A stretch of DNA of 5,341 nt. It comes from Acidobacteriota bacterium. GTDB taxonomy: Bacteria > Acidobacteriota > Thermoanaerobaculia > Multivoradales > JAHEKO01. The DNA is taken from NCBI GenBank assembly GCA_027296385.1, contig JAPUJD010000009.1:1-5341 (forward strand), read 5' to 3'. The position numbers and the translations under genes were made by a program. Positions within the stretch are counted from its first letter, which is position 1; each line of letters opens with the position of its first letter. Shown one piece after another: positions 1 to 5,341 of the stretch. Under the pieces are notes generated by a model. That model worked only from the letters and a program-made list of their open reading frames with translations, was not told where the DNA came from and ran no database searches.

Positions 1-102
1 CGAGTCGTCGTTGGCGAAGTCGAGCGACCGTGACCCGAAGTCCGTATCAATGGCGCCCGGCTCGACGATCTTCATCTTCAGCCCGATGGCCTCGAGTTCT
101 CG
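1..102 (-). pseudogene. SDR-family oxidoreductase, internal/C-terminal fragment (5'-truncated)
   Basis: Read on the minus strand, about 34 codons give a segment typical of classical short-chain dehydrogenases after the catalytic YxxxK helix: ELEAIGLKMKIVEPGAIDTDF, with the E-P-G-x-I-x-T-x-F pattern that shapes the cofactor and substrate pocket. The frame stays open to base 1, so the C-terminal rest lies left of the window. Upstream of about base 102 the same frame turns into arginine- and proline-rich sequence with no SDR character, so the Rossmann nucleotide-binding half and the YxxxK motif are missing. Substrate cannot be told. It is either a gene cut by a rearrangement or an assembly join. 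Family assignment is fairly sure; the exact breakpoint is uncertain by several codons. Confidence 0.7.
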
Positions 103-338
103 GCAAGAAGGCCATCTGCGCGCAGGATCCCCACGACGCTCCGAGATCGAGGCCGCACCGCACGCCGGCTCCGCGGTTTCGCGCCACCGAGCCGCAGGTG
201 CGGCGGGCGTTGGAGTGGTCCTATCGGCTCTTCCTGATCGCCTACCGGCAGGCCTCGCTGGCCTTGCGCAAAGGCCAGCCGGCCGAGTTTCCCGATGGCT
301 GCTTCGCACCGGGGCGTTTCATGCCGATGCAAAGCTGA
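102..338 (+). pseudogene. C-terminal tail resembling a Y1 (IS200-like/REP-associated) transposase
   Basis: An open frame of about 78 codons ends at TGA 336-338. Its second half reads TPAPRFRATEP, then a helix-like stretch with RLFLIAYRQASLALRKGQ, then the ending AEFPDGCFAPGRFMP. This arrangement (N/T-P-A-P-R-F-R, an amphipathic helix, then FP-x-G-C/S-F-x-P) matches my memory of the C-terminal end of long Y1_Tnp-domain transposase-like proteins in Gram-negative bacteria. The catalytic HUH and tyrosine part is absent. The homologous part probably begins near base 160. The frame reaches upstream into the antisense of the SDR fragment, so no genuine start is present. If right, it is a dead remnant of a mobile or domesticated gene. 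The identification rests on pattern memory only. Confidence 0.42.
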
Positions 339-386
339 GAAGCAGTGGCTGTCCGCGCCGGTTGAGTACCGCGGTCGAGATCCCGG

Positions 387-611
387 GCAGAGTACGGTGA
401 ACCGCCCAAGTCGCTCGATGAGCTGCGCGAGCTCTACGGGCTCCACGAGCGCGAGTTGCTCGACGCATGGCAGCGCCCGATCACCCTCAGCGCCGCCGAC
501 GAGCACTTCACACTGCGCTCCTCCGGCCCCGACCGCATGTCGGGCAACGCGGACGACATCGTCATCGAGGATGGCTACGTCATCCAGGGCGGGCCGCAGC
601 CGCCGGACTAG
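387..611 (+). pseudogene. GspG-like pseudopilin C-terminal fragment (headless)
   Basis: About 74 codons end at TAG 609-611. The fragment reads AEYGEPPKSLDELRE, then LLDAWQRPITL, then FTLRSSGPDRMSGNADDI. This is the layout of the periplasmic C-terminal domain of type II secretion major pseudopilin-like proteins: a P-x-S-L-x-x-L stretch, a D-x-W-x-x-P turn, a beta strand with S-x-G-P-D, then the calcium-loop-like N-A-D-D-I. The N-terminal prepilin peptidase site and hydrophobic helix are missing, and an in-frame TGA at 363-365 closes the frame upstream. No suitable start codon exists: the only in-frame ATG, at about 534, would leave 25 residues. This is a degraded tail, possibly of a stand-alone pseudopilin-like protein rather than a full secretion operon. 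Confidence 0.6.
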
Positions 612-750
612 CAGACGTCTGGCCTCAAGCCTAGCGTGGCGCAGAAGTCTCTGCCGGCGATGCTTCCGCGACAGTTGTGTTCGGAACCGGCAAGACTCGT
701 TGTCAGCGGCAATCCTAAACGCTAAGCGCTCAAGGGGCCTACGGCCGAGA

Positions 751-759
751 TGCTAGACT
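751..759 (+). promoter_or_regulatory. possible extended -10 promoter element
   Basis: TGCTAGACT fits an extended -10 (TG-n-TAnnnT), with four of six bases matching TATAAT. No convincing -35 lies 16-18 bases upstream. A start near 766 would give a leader of about 75 nt before the ATG at 840. This is the best promoter-like string in the 612-839 gap, which otherwise shows no gene. Confidence 0.28.
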
Positions 760-826
760 TCAAACTCCTAGATCCACAGAAACGGTCTGGCGTGACGAGC
801 TCGGTGCTCGGCACGTCGCCATGCTC

Positions 827-833
827 AAGGAGG
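827..833 (+). promoter_or_regulatory. Shine-Dalgarno site for the 840 start
   Basis: AAGGAGG lies six bases before the ATG at 840-842, an optimal match and spacing. It decides the start in favour of 840 over the in-frame ATG at 750, whose extra 30 residues are not membrane-protein-like. Confidence 0.85.
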
Positions 834-839
834 CTCGGA

Positions 840-1397
840 ATGATCCCGATCCTGTCGCTCTGGCTGCCGATCCTGGTCGCCGCCATCCTCGTCTTCATCG
901 TCAGCTCGATCTTGCACATGGTGTTCAAGTACCACCACAAAGAATTCCGGCAGCTGCCCGAGGAGGAGTCGACCCTCGAGGCGCTCCGCCAAGCTGGTGT
1001 GACGCCCGGTCTCTATCACTTTCCCCATTGCGCCACGATGAAGGAGATGGGCAGCCCGGACATGCTCGAGAAGTACGAGCGTGGCCCCGTGGGGCTGCTG
1101 ACGGTGATGCCGAGCGGCACGCCGGCAATGCCCAAGCTCCTGACCCTGTGGTTTCTCTATAGCCTGCTGGTCGGAGTCTTCGTGGCCTATGTCACCGGCC
1201 GCACCCTCGGCGCCGACGCCGAGTACCTCGCCGTCTTCCGCCTGGCCGGCACCATCGCCTTCATGACCTACGGCCTCAGCCAACTGGTGGATTCGATCTG
1301 GAAAGGTGCACCGTGGTCGGCAACCGCCAAGGGCGTCTCCGACGGCCTGCTCTACGCCCTGGTCACCGCCGGCACCTTCGGCTGGCTCTGGAGCTGA
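840..1397 (+). CDS. conserved four-TM membrane protein of unknown function
   Basis: The protein has 185 residues. Hydrophobic segments lie at about 5-28, 99-119, 131-151 and 166-184. Between the first and second is a soluble stretch of about 70 residues holding HFPHC (60-64), MKEMGSPDMLEKYERGP (67-83) and TVMPSGTPAMPK. I recognise this pattern from 'hypothetical protein' families of about the same length in several bacterial phyla, but know no function. Histidines 26, 32, 33, 60 and 63 and Cys64 could bind a metal or heme, which is speculation. There is no cleavable signal peptide; the first helix looks like an anchor. The start is set by the strong Shine-Dalgarno at 827-833. The glycosyltransferase gene follows after 68 nt on the same strand, so co-transcription is possible. 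Confidence 0.88.
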   Translation: MIPILSLWLPILVAAILVFIVSSILHMVFKYHHKEFRQLPEEESTLEALRQAGVTPGLYHFPHCATMKEMGSPDMLEKYERGPVGLLTVMPSGTPAMPKLLTLWFLYSLLVGVFVAYVTGRTLGADAEYLAVFRLAGTIAFMTYGLSQLVDSIWKGAPWSATAKGVSDGLLYALVTAGTFGWLWS

Positions 1398-1412
1398 GGC
1401 CGAGGGCTCAGC
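1393..1412 (+). terminator. weak hairpin overlapping the membrane-protein stop
   Basis: GCTGAG (1393-1398) and CTCAGC (1407-1412) form a 6-bp perfect stem with an 8-nt loop, covering the TGA at 1395-1397. No T-run follows, so it is a poor intrinsic terminator. It could be an attenuator or chance in GC-rich DNA. Confidence 0.2.
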
Positions 1413-1465
1413 GCGCCTGGCCAAAGCGCGACGACGAAGGCAGCGGGCCCTCGAGCCACCGCCCA

Positions 1466-2905
1466 ATGACATCCCTCGAGCCCGCTGTTCGCCACTCCCG
1501 GCGACTCGCCCGTTCTGTCGATGTCGGCGCCGCCCGCGCCGAGTGGGCCTGGGCTCTTGCGCTCTATCTCATTCTGGCCGTCCTCACCACGTTGCCGGGC
1601 CTCGGCTCAGCCAACCTGATCAAGATGGAGGGCATGGTGGCCAACATGGCCGAGGCCATGCTCGATACCGGCAACTACTTCGTCCCCACGCTCTACGGCG
1701 AGATCTACACCTACAAACCACCCCTGGTGTACTGGCTGACAGCGGCGTCGATGAGGGCCGGCGGTCATGTGGAGTGGGCGCTACGGCTGCCGTCGGCGTT
1801 GGCGCCGATCGTCATGGGCCTCGTAGCGCTGCTCCTCGTCGGCCGGTTGACCCGCCCACGGGCTGGTTTGCTCGTGGGCGTAGCAGCCATCACCAACATG
1901 ATGTTCTTCTCCAAGACCAAGCTGGCTGAGTTCGACTCCGTGCTCGCTTGCGGCGTCGGCATCGCCGTCGTCGCGGCCTGCTACAACCTCGTCCGCGGCC
2001 GTCGGCCCGGAGCGCTCTCCGTTTGGCTCTTGTGCTACTTGGCGCTCGCCGCTGGCGTCCTGACCAAGGGGCCGCCGGCGCTCATGGCGTTCGGGCCGGG
2101 GCTCCTCGCGGCGGCGCTCGTCACCGGCCGATTGCACGAGCTGCTGAGCTGGCGCCACCTCGCGGGAGCCGCGATCTTCACCTTGCTCGTCGGCGGCTAC
2201 CTGTGGCTGCTCTGGGACGCGGCCGGAGCCATCGCCTTCGAGCAGCCCCTGGCGGAGGCGCGGCAGCGCGGTTTCGACTGGACGCTTGCCAGCTTCGCCC
2301 GCACCCTGGCCAAACCGCTGATCATCATGGTGGGCTTCTTACCCTGGAGCCTGGCCTGGCCCTGGAGCCTGGTGACCGAGAATCGACGGGACGGGGAGGC
2401 CGAGAGCGCCACGCACGACAACCTGAACCGCGCGAGCCTCGCTTTTCTCGCTGCCGGCATGCTGGTCTTCATGGCCGTACCGACGTACGAGCCGCGCTAC
2501 TTCCTGCCATTGAGCGTGCCGTCGGCGATAGTGGCGGTCCTGGCACTGGAGCGCGCAGCCGGAGCTTCGCGACTCGCCCGCCGGCTGGCCTCGGCCCTCG
2601 CGACCCTCTGTGCGATAACGCTCGCAGCGGCCGGTTTCGTCTTCCGCCTGCCGACGCCGACGCGAATTTCGATCGCTGCCATCGGAGTGGCCGCTCTGCT
2701 GGCGACGTGGGCTCTCGTCCCACGCTCGCCCCGACAGCGAGTCGTTCGGGCGCTCCCAGGGCCGGTGGTTCCTCTGTACAATTCCGCGCGGCACATCCGC
2801 TTTCGCCTAGCGAAAGGAGACGGTCATGGCTCTCTACGCGTTCGATGGCACCTGGACCCGGGACGAGGTCATCGTGTCTCGGCTCCTCGACGTCATCGAG
2901 CATGA
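1466..2905 (+). CDS. ArnT/PMT-like membrane glycosyltransferase (GT39/GT83 type)
   Basis: Enzymes of this fold move a sugar from a polyprenyl-phosphate donor to a protein, lipid or glycan on the outer face of the inner membrane. The protein has up to 479 residues with about ten hydrophobic segments. Family marks are the first periplasmic loop IKMEGMVANMAEAML (52-66) followed by YFVPTLYGEIYTYKPPLVYW (71-90), RLPSAL (107-112), VLTKGPPAL (198-206) and YEPRYFLPLSVPS (341-353). Aligned to ArnT, the loop keeps one Glu (E55) and the Lys of KPPL (K84). The usual Asp before that Glu is Met54, the Arg two residues after it is Met57, and the Glu before KPPL is Tyr83. The start at 1466 gives a plausible cytoplasmic leader but has no clear Shine-Dalgarno; an upstream GTG at 1313 would overlap the previous gene. 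The last 26 or so residues are read out of frame through the next gene and look non-native. Acceptor is unknown. Confidence 0.82.
   Translation: MTSLEPAVRHSRRLARSVDVGAARAEWAWALALYLILAVLTTLPGLGSANLIKMEGMVANMAEAMLDTGNYFVPTLYGEIYTYKPPLVYWLTAASMRAGGHVEWALRLPSALAPIVMGLVALLLVGRLTRPRAGLLVGVAAITNMMFFSKTKLAEFDSVLACGVGIAVVAACYNLVRGRRPGALSVWLLCYLALAAGVLTKGPPALMAFGPGLLAAALVTGRLHELLSWRHLAGAAIFTLLVGGYLWLLWDAAGAIAFEQPLAEARQRGFDWTLASFARTLAKPLIIMVGFLPWSLAWPWSLVTENRRDGEAESATHDNLNRASLAFLAAGMLVFMAVPTYEPRYFLPLSVPSAIVAVLALERAAGASRLARRLASALATLCAITLAAAGFVFRLPTPTRISIAAIGVAALLATWALVPRSPRQRVVRALPGPVVPLYNSARHIRFRLAKGDGHGSLRVRWHLDPGRGHRVSAPRRHRA
2342..2372 (+). repeat. short tandem duplication inside the glycosyltransferase gene
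   Basis: CCCTGGAGCCTGG occurs at 2342-2354 and again at 2360-2372, a period of 18 bases, or six codons. It encodes PWSL-AW-PWSL at residues 293-302. The repeat is in frame and sits at a membrane-segment end where the family usually has a single LPWS. Confidence 0.6.
2777..2782 (+). promoter_or_regulatory. possible -10 box for the deaminase gene
   Basis: TACAAT (5 of 6 to consensus), preceded directly by TG, is one of the few AT-rich hexamers in this GC-rich stretch. A start near 2789 would leave a leader of about 37 nt. No good -35 lies 16-18 bases upstream. It sits inside the end of the glycosyltransferase frame and suggests the deaminase can be transcribed on its own. Confidence 0.35.
2814..2819 (+). 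promoter_or_regulatory. Shine-Dalgarno site for the deaminase
   Basis: AAGGAG is followed by six bases and the ATG at 2826. It lies inside the upstream glycosyltransferase reading frame, so that gene's 3' end and this site overlap. Confidence 0.8.
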
Positions 2906-3449
2906 CATCGCTCCGCTCACGCAGGCCGGAGTACGAAGGGGCGACAAGGTCTTCGGCGCCGCGGTGCTTCGCAAGTCCGATGGCACTTTGGTCGTCGCGG
3001 GCACCAACCAGGAGACGGGCTGTCCGCTCTGGCACGGGGAGGTCACGACGATTCGGGAGCTTCACGAGCTGCCAGCGGCGGAGCGTCCCGATCCCAAGGA
3101 ATGCCTTTTCCTCAGCACCCACGAGCCTTGCTCGCTATGCCTCTCCGCGATCACCTGGGCGGGCTTCGACAACTTCTACTATCTGTTCAGCTACGAGGAC
3201 TCGCGCGACGACTTCGGCATCCCGCACGATCTGCGCATCCTGGACGAGGTGTTCGGATGCCCGAAGGGCGCTTACGCCGCCGAGAACGCCTACTGGACGA
3301 GCCACGACATCGTGGAGCTCGCCGGGAGTCTCGACACGGTGGAGGGGAATCGCTTCCGCCAGCGGCTCGGCCACCTCCAGACGCTCTACGCGGAGATGTC
3401 GCGGACCTACCAGAGCAGCAAGGACGACCACGAGATACCGCTCGCCTGA
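2826..3449 (+). CDS. cytidine/deoxycytidylate deaminase-fold zinc hydrolase, substrate unknown
   Basis: The 207-residue protein carries the CDA-superfamily zinc site: H70-G-E72 (zinc ligand and catalytic proton shuttle) in PLWHGEVTTI, and E-P-C102-x-x-C105 in STHEPCSLCLSAI. The N-terminal half holds the core strand AAVLRKSDGTLVVAGTN (45-61). After the zinc site comes NFYYLFSYEDSRDDFGIPHDL (116-136), then a helical C-terminus of about 70 residues, longer than in tRNA adenosine deaminase (TadA) or guanine deaminase (about 155 aa). Members hydrolytically deaminate nucleobases, nucleosides or nucleotides in the cytosol; which base is used here cannot be read from the sequence. The start is supported by AAGGAG at 2814. 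It converges with diaminopropionate ammonia-lyase across 8 nt, which may hint at purine or nitrogen catabolism, but convergent neighbours need not be related. Zinc-deaminase fold is near certain. Confidence 0.9.
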   Translation: MALYAFDGTWTRDEVIVSRLLDVIEHDIAPLTQAGVRRGDKVFGAAVLRKSDGTLVVAGTNQETGCPLWHGEVTTIRELHELPAAERPDPKECLFLSTHEPCSLCLSAITWAGFDNFYYLFSYEDSRDDFGIPHDLRILDEVFGCPKGAYAAENAYWTSHDIVELAGSLDTVEGNRFRQRLGHLQTLYAEMSRTYQSSKDDHEIPLA

Positions 3450-3451
3450 AA

Positions 3452-3470
3452 TGCAGGCTAGGAGCCTGCA
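3452..3470. terminator. perfect inverted repeat at the convergent gene junction
   Basis: TGCAGGCT (3452-3459), the 3-nt loop AGG, then AGCCTGCA (3463-3470) make a perfect 8-bp stem. It begins two bases after the deaminase stop and contains the TAG stop of the ammonia-lyase. On the minus strand it is followed by TTTC, on the plus strand by GGACGG, so neither side has a proper T-run. A bidirectional terminator or 3'-end stabiliser is the natural reading. Confidence 0.45.
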
Positions 3471-4714
3471 GGACGGTAACGGTGCTCTTCGGGCACCGCG
3501 TTGACACCTTCCCAAACCACGCGGCGGAAGTAATCCGGGTCAGTGTTGCCTTCCGAATTGACCAGGAGAACCTGCGAATCCGGCCCCAGGCCGAGGTCCT
3601 CCTTGAGCTCGGCTCCCCCGCGGGTCTCCATCACGAACATCAGGGCACCGAGTGTGACGGCGCCAGACTCGCCCGAGATCACCACCGGGTCTCCGTCGAG
3701 GGGCACGCCGAATACCCTCATTCCCTTGGCGGCGACGTAGTCGGGCACGGCGGCGAAGACGTCCGCGCGGTCCCATAGGAGATCCCAGGCGATCGGGCTG
3801 GGATCTCCACATGCCAGTCCCGCCATGATCGTGTCCAGGTCGCCCGGAAAATTGTGCGGCTGGCCATCGCCGGCTCGGGCCGACTCCAGCAAACAAGCCG
3901 CGCTGCTGGGCTCGACCACCACACACTTGGGAGCGTCCCTGCCGAACAGGCGGTGAAAGAAGCTCACACAGGACGCGGCGAGTGCGCCGACCCCGGCCTG
4001 AATGAACACATGGCTCGGCTTGGTCAGACCCTGGGCCGCCATCTGCTCCTGCGCTTCGGAGAACAAGGTGCTGTAGCCCTGCATGATCCAGGTCGGGATC
4101 TCCTCGTAGCCCGGCCACGATGTATCCGAAATAACCTGCCATCCGTACTGTTTGGCGTGCTCGTCGACCTGCCTCACGGCATCGTCGTAGGTCCCGTCGA
4201 CGACCTCGACTCGAGCGCCGTGACTCTCGATCGAGCGCACCCGCGCACTCGCCGTCTTGCTGTGCACGTAGACTACACAACGCTGGCCGAGCTTGCTGGC
4301 CGCCCAGGCTACGCCCCGGCCATGGTTGCCGTCGGTCGCCGTCGCAAAGGTGATCTCCCCCAGCCGTTCTCTGGTCTCGGCCGAAGTGAGCTCGGCGAAC
4401 GTCAACTCGCCGGCGTCGAGACCCAATCGCTGCTCGAGGTACTTGTAGATGGCAAACGATCCGCCCAGGACTTTGAAAGAGCTGAGCCGAAGCCTCTCGG
4501 CCTCGTCCTTGACCCAGAGCCCGCCCAAACCCAGCATCGCTGCGAGGCCGCTCAATCCCTTGAAGGGGCTATAGCGAAAGCCAGGAATCTGGCGGTGGAA
4601 CGAACGGGCGGCCTCGAGTGCACCGACCGGCAGAATGGCGTCGAGGGATCGGGTGCTCTCGCCCAACGCCGGGTTGGGGTTGGCAGCCCAGTCCAAGGGG
4701 GTTTCGGCGGTCAC
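3458..4714 (-). CDS. dpaL: diaminopropionate ammonia-lyase (PLP fold type II), EC 4.3.1.15
   Basis: It converts 2,3-diaminopropionate to pyruvate and two ammonia with pyridoxal phosphate, in the cytosol. The 418 residues compare with 398 in E. coli YgeX and match it over the whole length. The PLP lysine is K81 in SSFKVLGGSFA (E. coli K77). D128 in FATATDGNHGRGVAW corresponds to the essential E. coli D120, and D197 in ISDTSWPGYEEIPTWIMQGY to D189. The phosphate-binding loop is QAGVGALAAS (239-248), followed by DTIMAGLACGDPSP (294-307) and VVISGESGAVTLG (344-356). All expected active-site residues are present. The start is GTG at 4714-4712, giving an N-terminus of the right length; the Shine-Dalgarno is weak (AGAGA, seven bases away). 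It follows carbamate kinase by 28 nt, so it is probably translated from the same message. The stop lies inside the 3452-3470 inverted repeat. Threonine dehydratase or other fold-II enzymes are unlikely given these motifs. Confidence 0.95.
   Translation of the reverse strand: MTAETPLDWAANPNPALGESTRSLDAILPVGALEAARSFHRQIPGFRYSPFKGLSGLAAMLGLGGLWVKDEAERLRLSSFKVLGGSFAIYKYLEQRLGLDAGELTFAELTSAETRERLGEITFATATDGNHGRGVAWAASKLGQRCVVYVHSKTASARVRSIESHGARVEVVDGTYDDAVRQVDEHAKQYGWQVISDTSWPGYEEIPTWIMQGYSTLFSEAQEQMAAQGLTKPSHVFIQAGVGALAASCVSFFHRLFGRDAPKCVVVEPSSAACLLESARAGDGQPHNFPGDLDTIMAGLACGDPSPIAWDLLWDRADVFAAVPDYVAAKGMRVFGVPLDGDPVVISGESGAVTLGALMFVMETRGGAELKEDLGLGPDSQVLLVNSEGNTDPDYFRRVVWEGVNAVPEEHRYRPAGS
3480..3498 (+). 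terminator. UUCG-capped hairpin downstream of the deaminase
   Basis: CGGTGC (3480-3485) pairs with GCACCG (3493-3498). The loop between contains C-TTCG-G, which would form a stable UUCG tetraloop above a one-base bulge. It lies 30 bases past the deaminase stop, within the antisense of the ammonia-lyase 3' end. No T-run follows, so it could aid 3'-end formation of the plus-strand message or be chance. Confidence 0.25.
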
Positions 4715-4742
4715 GAGTCAGTCTCTGAAAAGGCCTATCCGC

Positions 4743-5341
4743 CTAGCCCGGAACGATCGTCGTACCGGTTTCGCCGGCCAGCGCCCGTGTCAGGTTCTCC
4801 GGGTCGGTAATGAGCCCCCGGCCACCGGTTCGCTCGACGAAATCGATCACTGCCTGGATCTTCGGCCCCATGCTACCAGGAGGAAACTGGCCGCTCGCCT
4901 GGTGCTCGCGGGCCTCGGCGAGCGTCATCCGGTCCAGCCACCGCTGGTTCGGCTGGCCGAAGTTGACGGCCACCTTCTCCACCGCTGTCGTGACCAGGAG
5001 CAGGTCGGCGTCCAGCTCGGTTGCCAGGAGGCTCGAGGCGTGATCTTTGTCGATAACCGCCTCCACCCTCTGCAGCTCGCCGGCCTCATCTTCGAACACC
5101 GGCACGCCGCCACCGCCACAGGCGATCGCCACCGTGCCCTGCGTCACCAGAGTGCGAATCACTTCGAGCTCCACGATCGCCAGGGGCAGGGGTGACGCCA
5201 CGACCCGCCGCCAGCCTCGCCCGGAGTCCTCCTTGACCACCCAGCCCTGCTCGGCGGCCCGTTGACGGGCCGTGGCTTCATCGAGATGCGGGCCGATCGG
5301 CTTGGTCGGCTCCTCAAAGGCCGGATCGTCGCGATCGACCA
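4743..5341 (-). CDS. arcC: carbamate kinase (partial, N-terminus outside window)
   Basis: It transfers phosphate between carbamoyl phosphate and ADP, giving ATP, ammonia and CO2 in the catabolic direction; amino-acid-kinase fold, cytosolic. The window shows the C-terminal 198 residues of an enzyme usually about 310 long, so roughly the first 110 are missing to the right. Counting from the first complete codon: DDPAFEEPTKPIG (4-16), VVKEDSGRGWRRVVASPLP (34-52), TVAIACGGGGVPV (69-81), VIDKDHASSLLATEL (95-109) with the ADP-site DKD, and FPPGSMGPKIQAV (152-164) with the family G-S-M-x-P-K motif. The end AGETGTTIVPG is the normal C-terminus. The frame is open to the window edge, so it is not a pseudogene here. 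The gene stops 28 nt before dpaL, and E. coli has the same pairing of enzyme types (yqeA near ygeX). Confidence 0.95.
   Translation of the reverse strand, partial: VDRDDPAFEEPTKPIGPHLDEATARQRAAEQGWVVKEDSGRGWRRVVASPLPLAIVELEVIRTLVTQGTVAIACGGGGVPVFEDEAGELQRVEAVIDKDHASSLLATELDADLLLVTTAVEKVAVNFGQPNQRWLDRMTLAEAREHQASGQFPPGSMGPKIQAVIDFVERTGGRGLITDPENLTRALAGETGTTIVPG

Noticed and set aside
78..506. 142-codon minus-strand frame and the 11-400 and 295-756 plus-strand frames in the left region
   Set aside because: Their products show no domain pattern, and they conflict with the SDR-, Y1- and GspG-like fragments, which do.
612..621. CAGACGTCTG, a perfect 10-base palindrome just after the pseudopilin-fragment stop
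   Set aside because: It has no spacer for a hairpin and no extension; a single 10-base palindrome is expected by chance and fits no operator I can name.
801..818. Short CTCGGTG/CTCGGCA near-repeat with a 4-bp GTGC-TCG-GCAC stem before the 840 gene
   Set aside because: Too short and imperfect to support a riboswitch or regulatory hairpin.
825..1472. 215-codon minus-strand frame over the membrane protein
   Set aside because: It is a shadow with Gly/Arg/Glu-rich composition; the plus-strand frame has membrane helices and a strong Shine-Dalgarno.
1948..3504. 518-codon plus-strand open frame across the glycosyltransferase and deaminase genes
   Set aside because: Its translation is Arg/Ala/Ser-rich low-complexity sequence typical of a shifted frame in GC-rich DNA, while the overlapped frames carry clear family motifs.
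4715..4742. Possible promoter between arcC and dpaL
   Set aside because: The 28-nt gap holds no -10/-35 pattern; co-transcription with arcC is simpler.
3854..4810. 318-codon plus-strand frame antisense to dpaL
   Set aside because: It is the complement shadow of a strongly conserved enzyme gene and has no ribosome site or recognisable domain.

Overview
This GC-rich window, with strong GC bias at third codon positions, looks like bacterial chromosomal DNA. Nothing in it fixes the phylum. A GspG-like pseudopilin tail, a small 4-TM membrane protein and a GT39/GT83-type glycosyltransferase would suit an Acidobacteriota- or Myxococcota-like soil or sediment bacterium, but that is only an impression. 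The genes are metabolic or envelope housekeeping and accessory types. I see no CRISPR array, no tRNA or rRNA, and no complete mobile element.

Left part (1-839): positions 1-611 hold three broken gene ends side by side. A short-chain dehydrogenase/reductase (SDR) C-terminal piece lies on the minus strand and runs out of the window. A plus-strand tail resembles the C-terminus of Y1 (IS200-like/REP-associated) transposases. A plus-strand tail resembles a type II secretion GspG-like pseudopilin. Each has lost its 5' part, so this is a rearrangement scar or gene graveyard, or possibly an assembly join. Positions 612-839 are non-coding leader for the next gene, with a possible extended -10 promoter and a strong Shine-Dalgarno.

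Middle (840-3449, plus strand): three genes follow in one direction. They are a conserved 185-aa membrane protein of unknown function, an ArnT/PMT-like integral membrane glycosyltransferase whose usual catalytic-loop residues are altered, and a 207-aa cytidine/deoxycytidylate deaminase-fold zinc enzyme. The glycosyltransferase frame runs 80 nt into the deaminase gene, which has its own promoter-like -10 and Shine-Dalgarno.

Right part (3458-5341, minus strand): carbamate kinase (5' end outside the window) is followed after 28 nt by diaminopropionate ammonia-lyase (DpaL/YgeX). The same enzyme types are neighbours in the E. coli ygeW-ygeX-ygeY...yqeA region and in anaerobic purine/uric-acid degradation clusters. 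The likely theme is stripping nitrogen from 2,3-diaminopropionate to pyruvate and ammonia, plus ATP from carbamoyl phosphate. The deaminase and dpaL converge with an 8-nt gap, over a perfect 8-bp inverted repeat that may act as a shared terminator.
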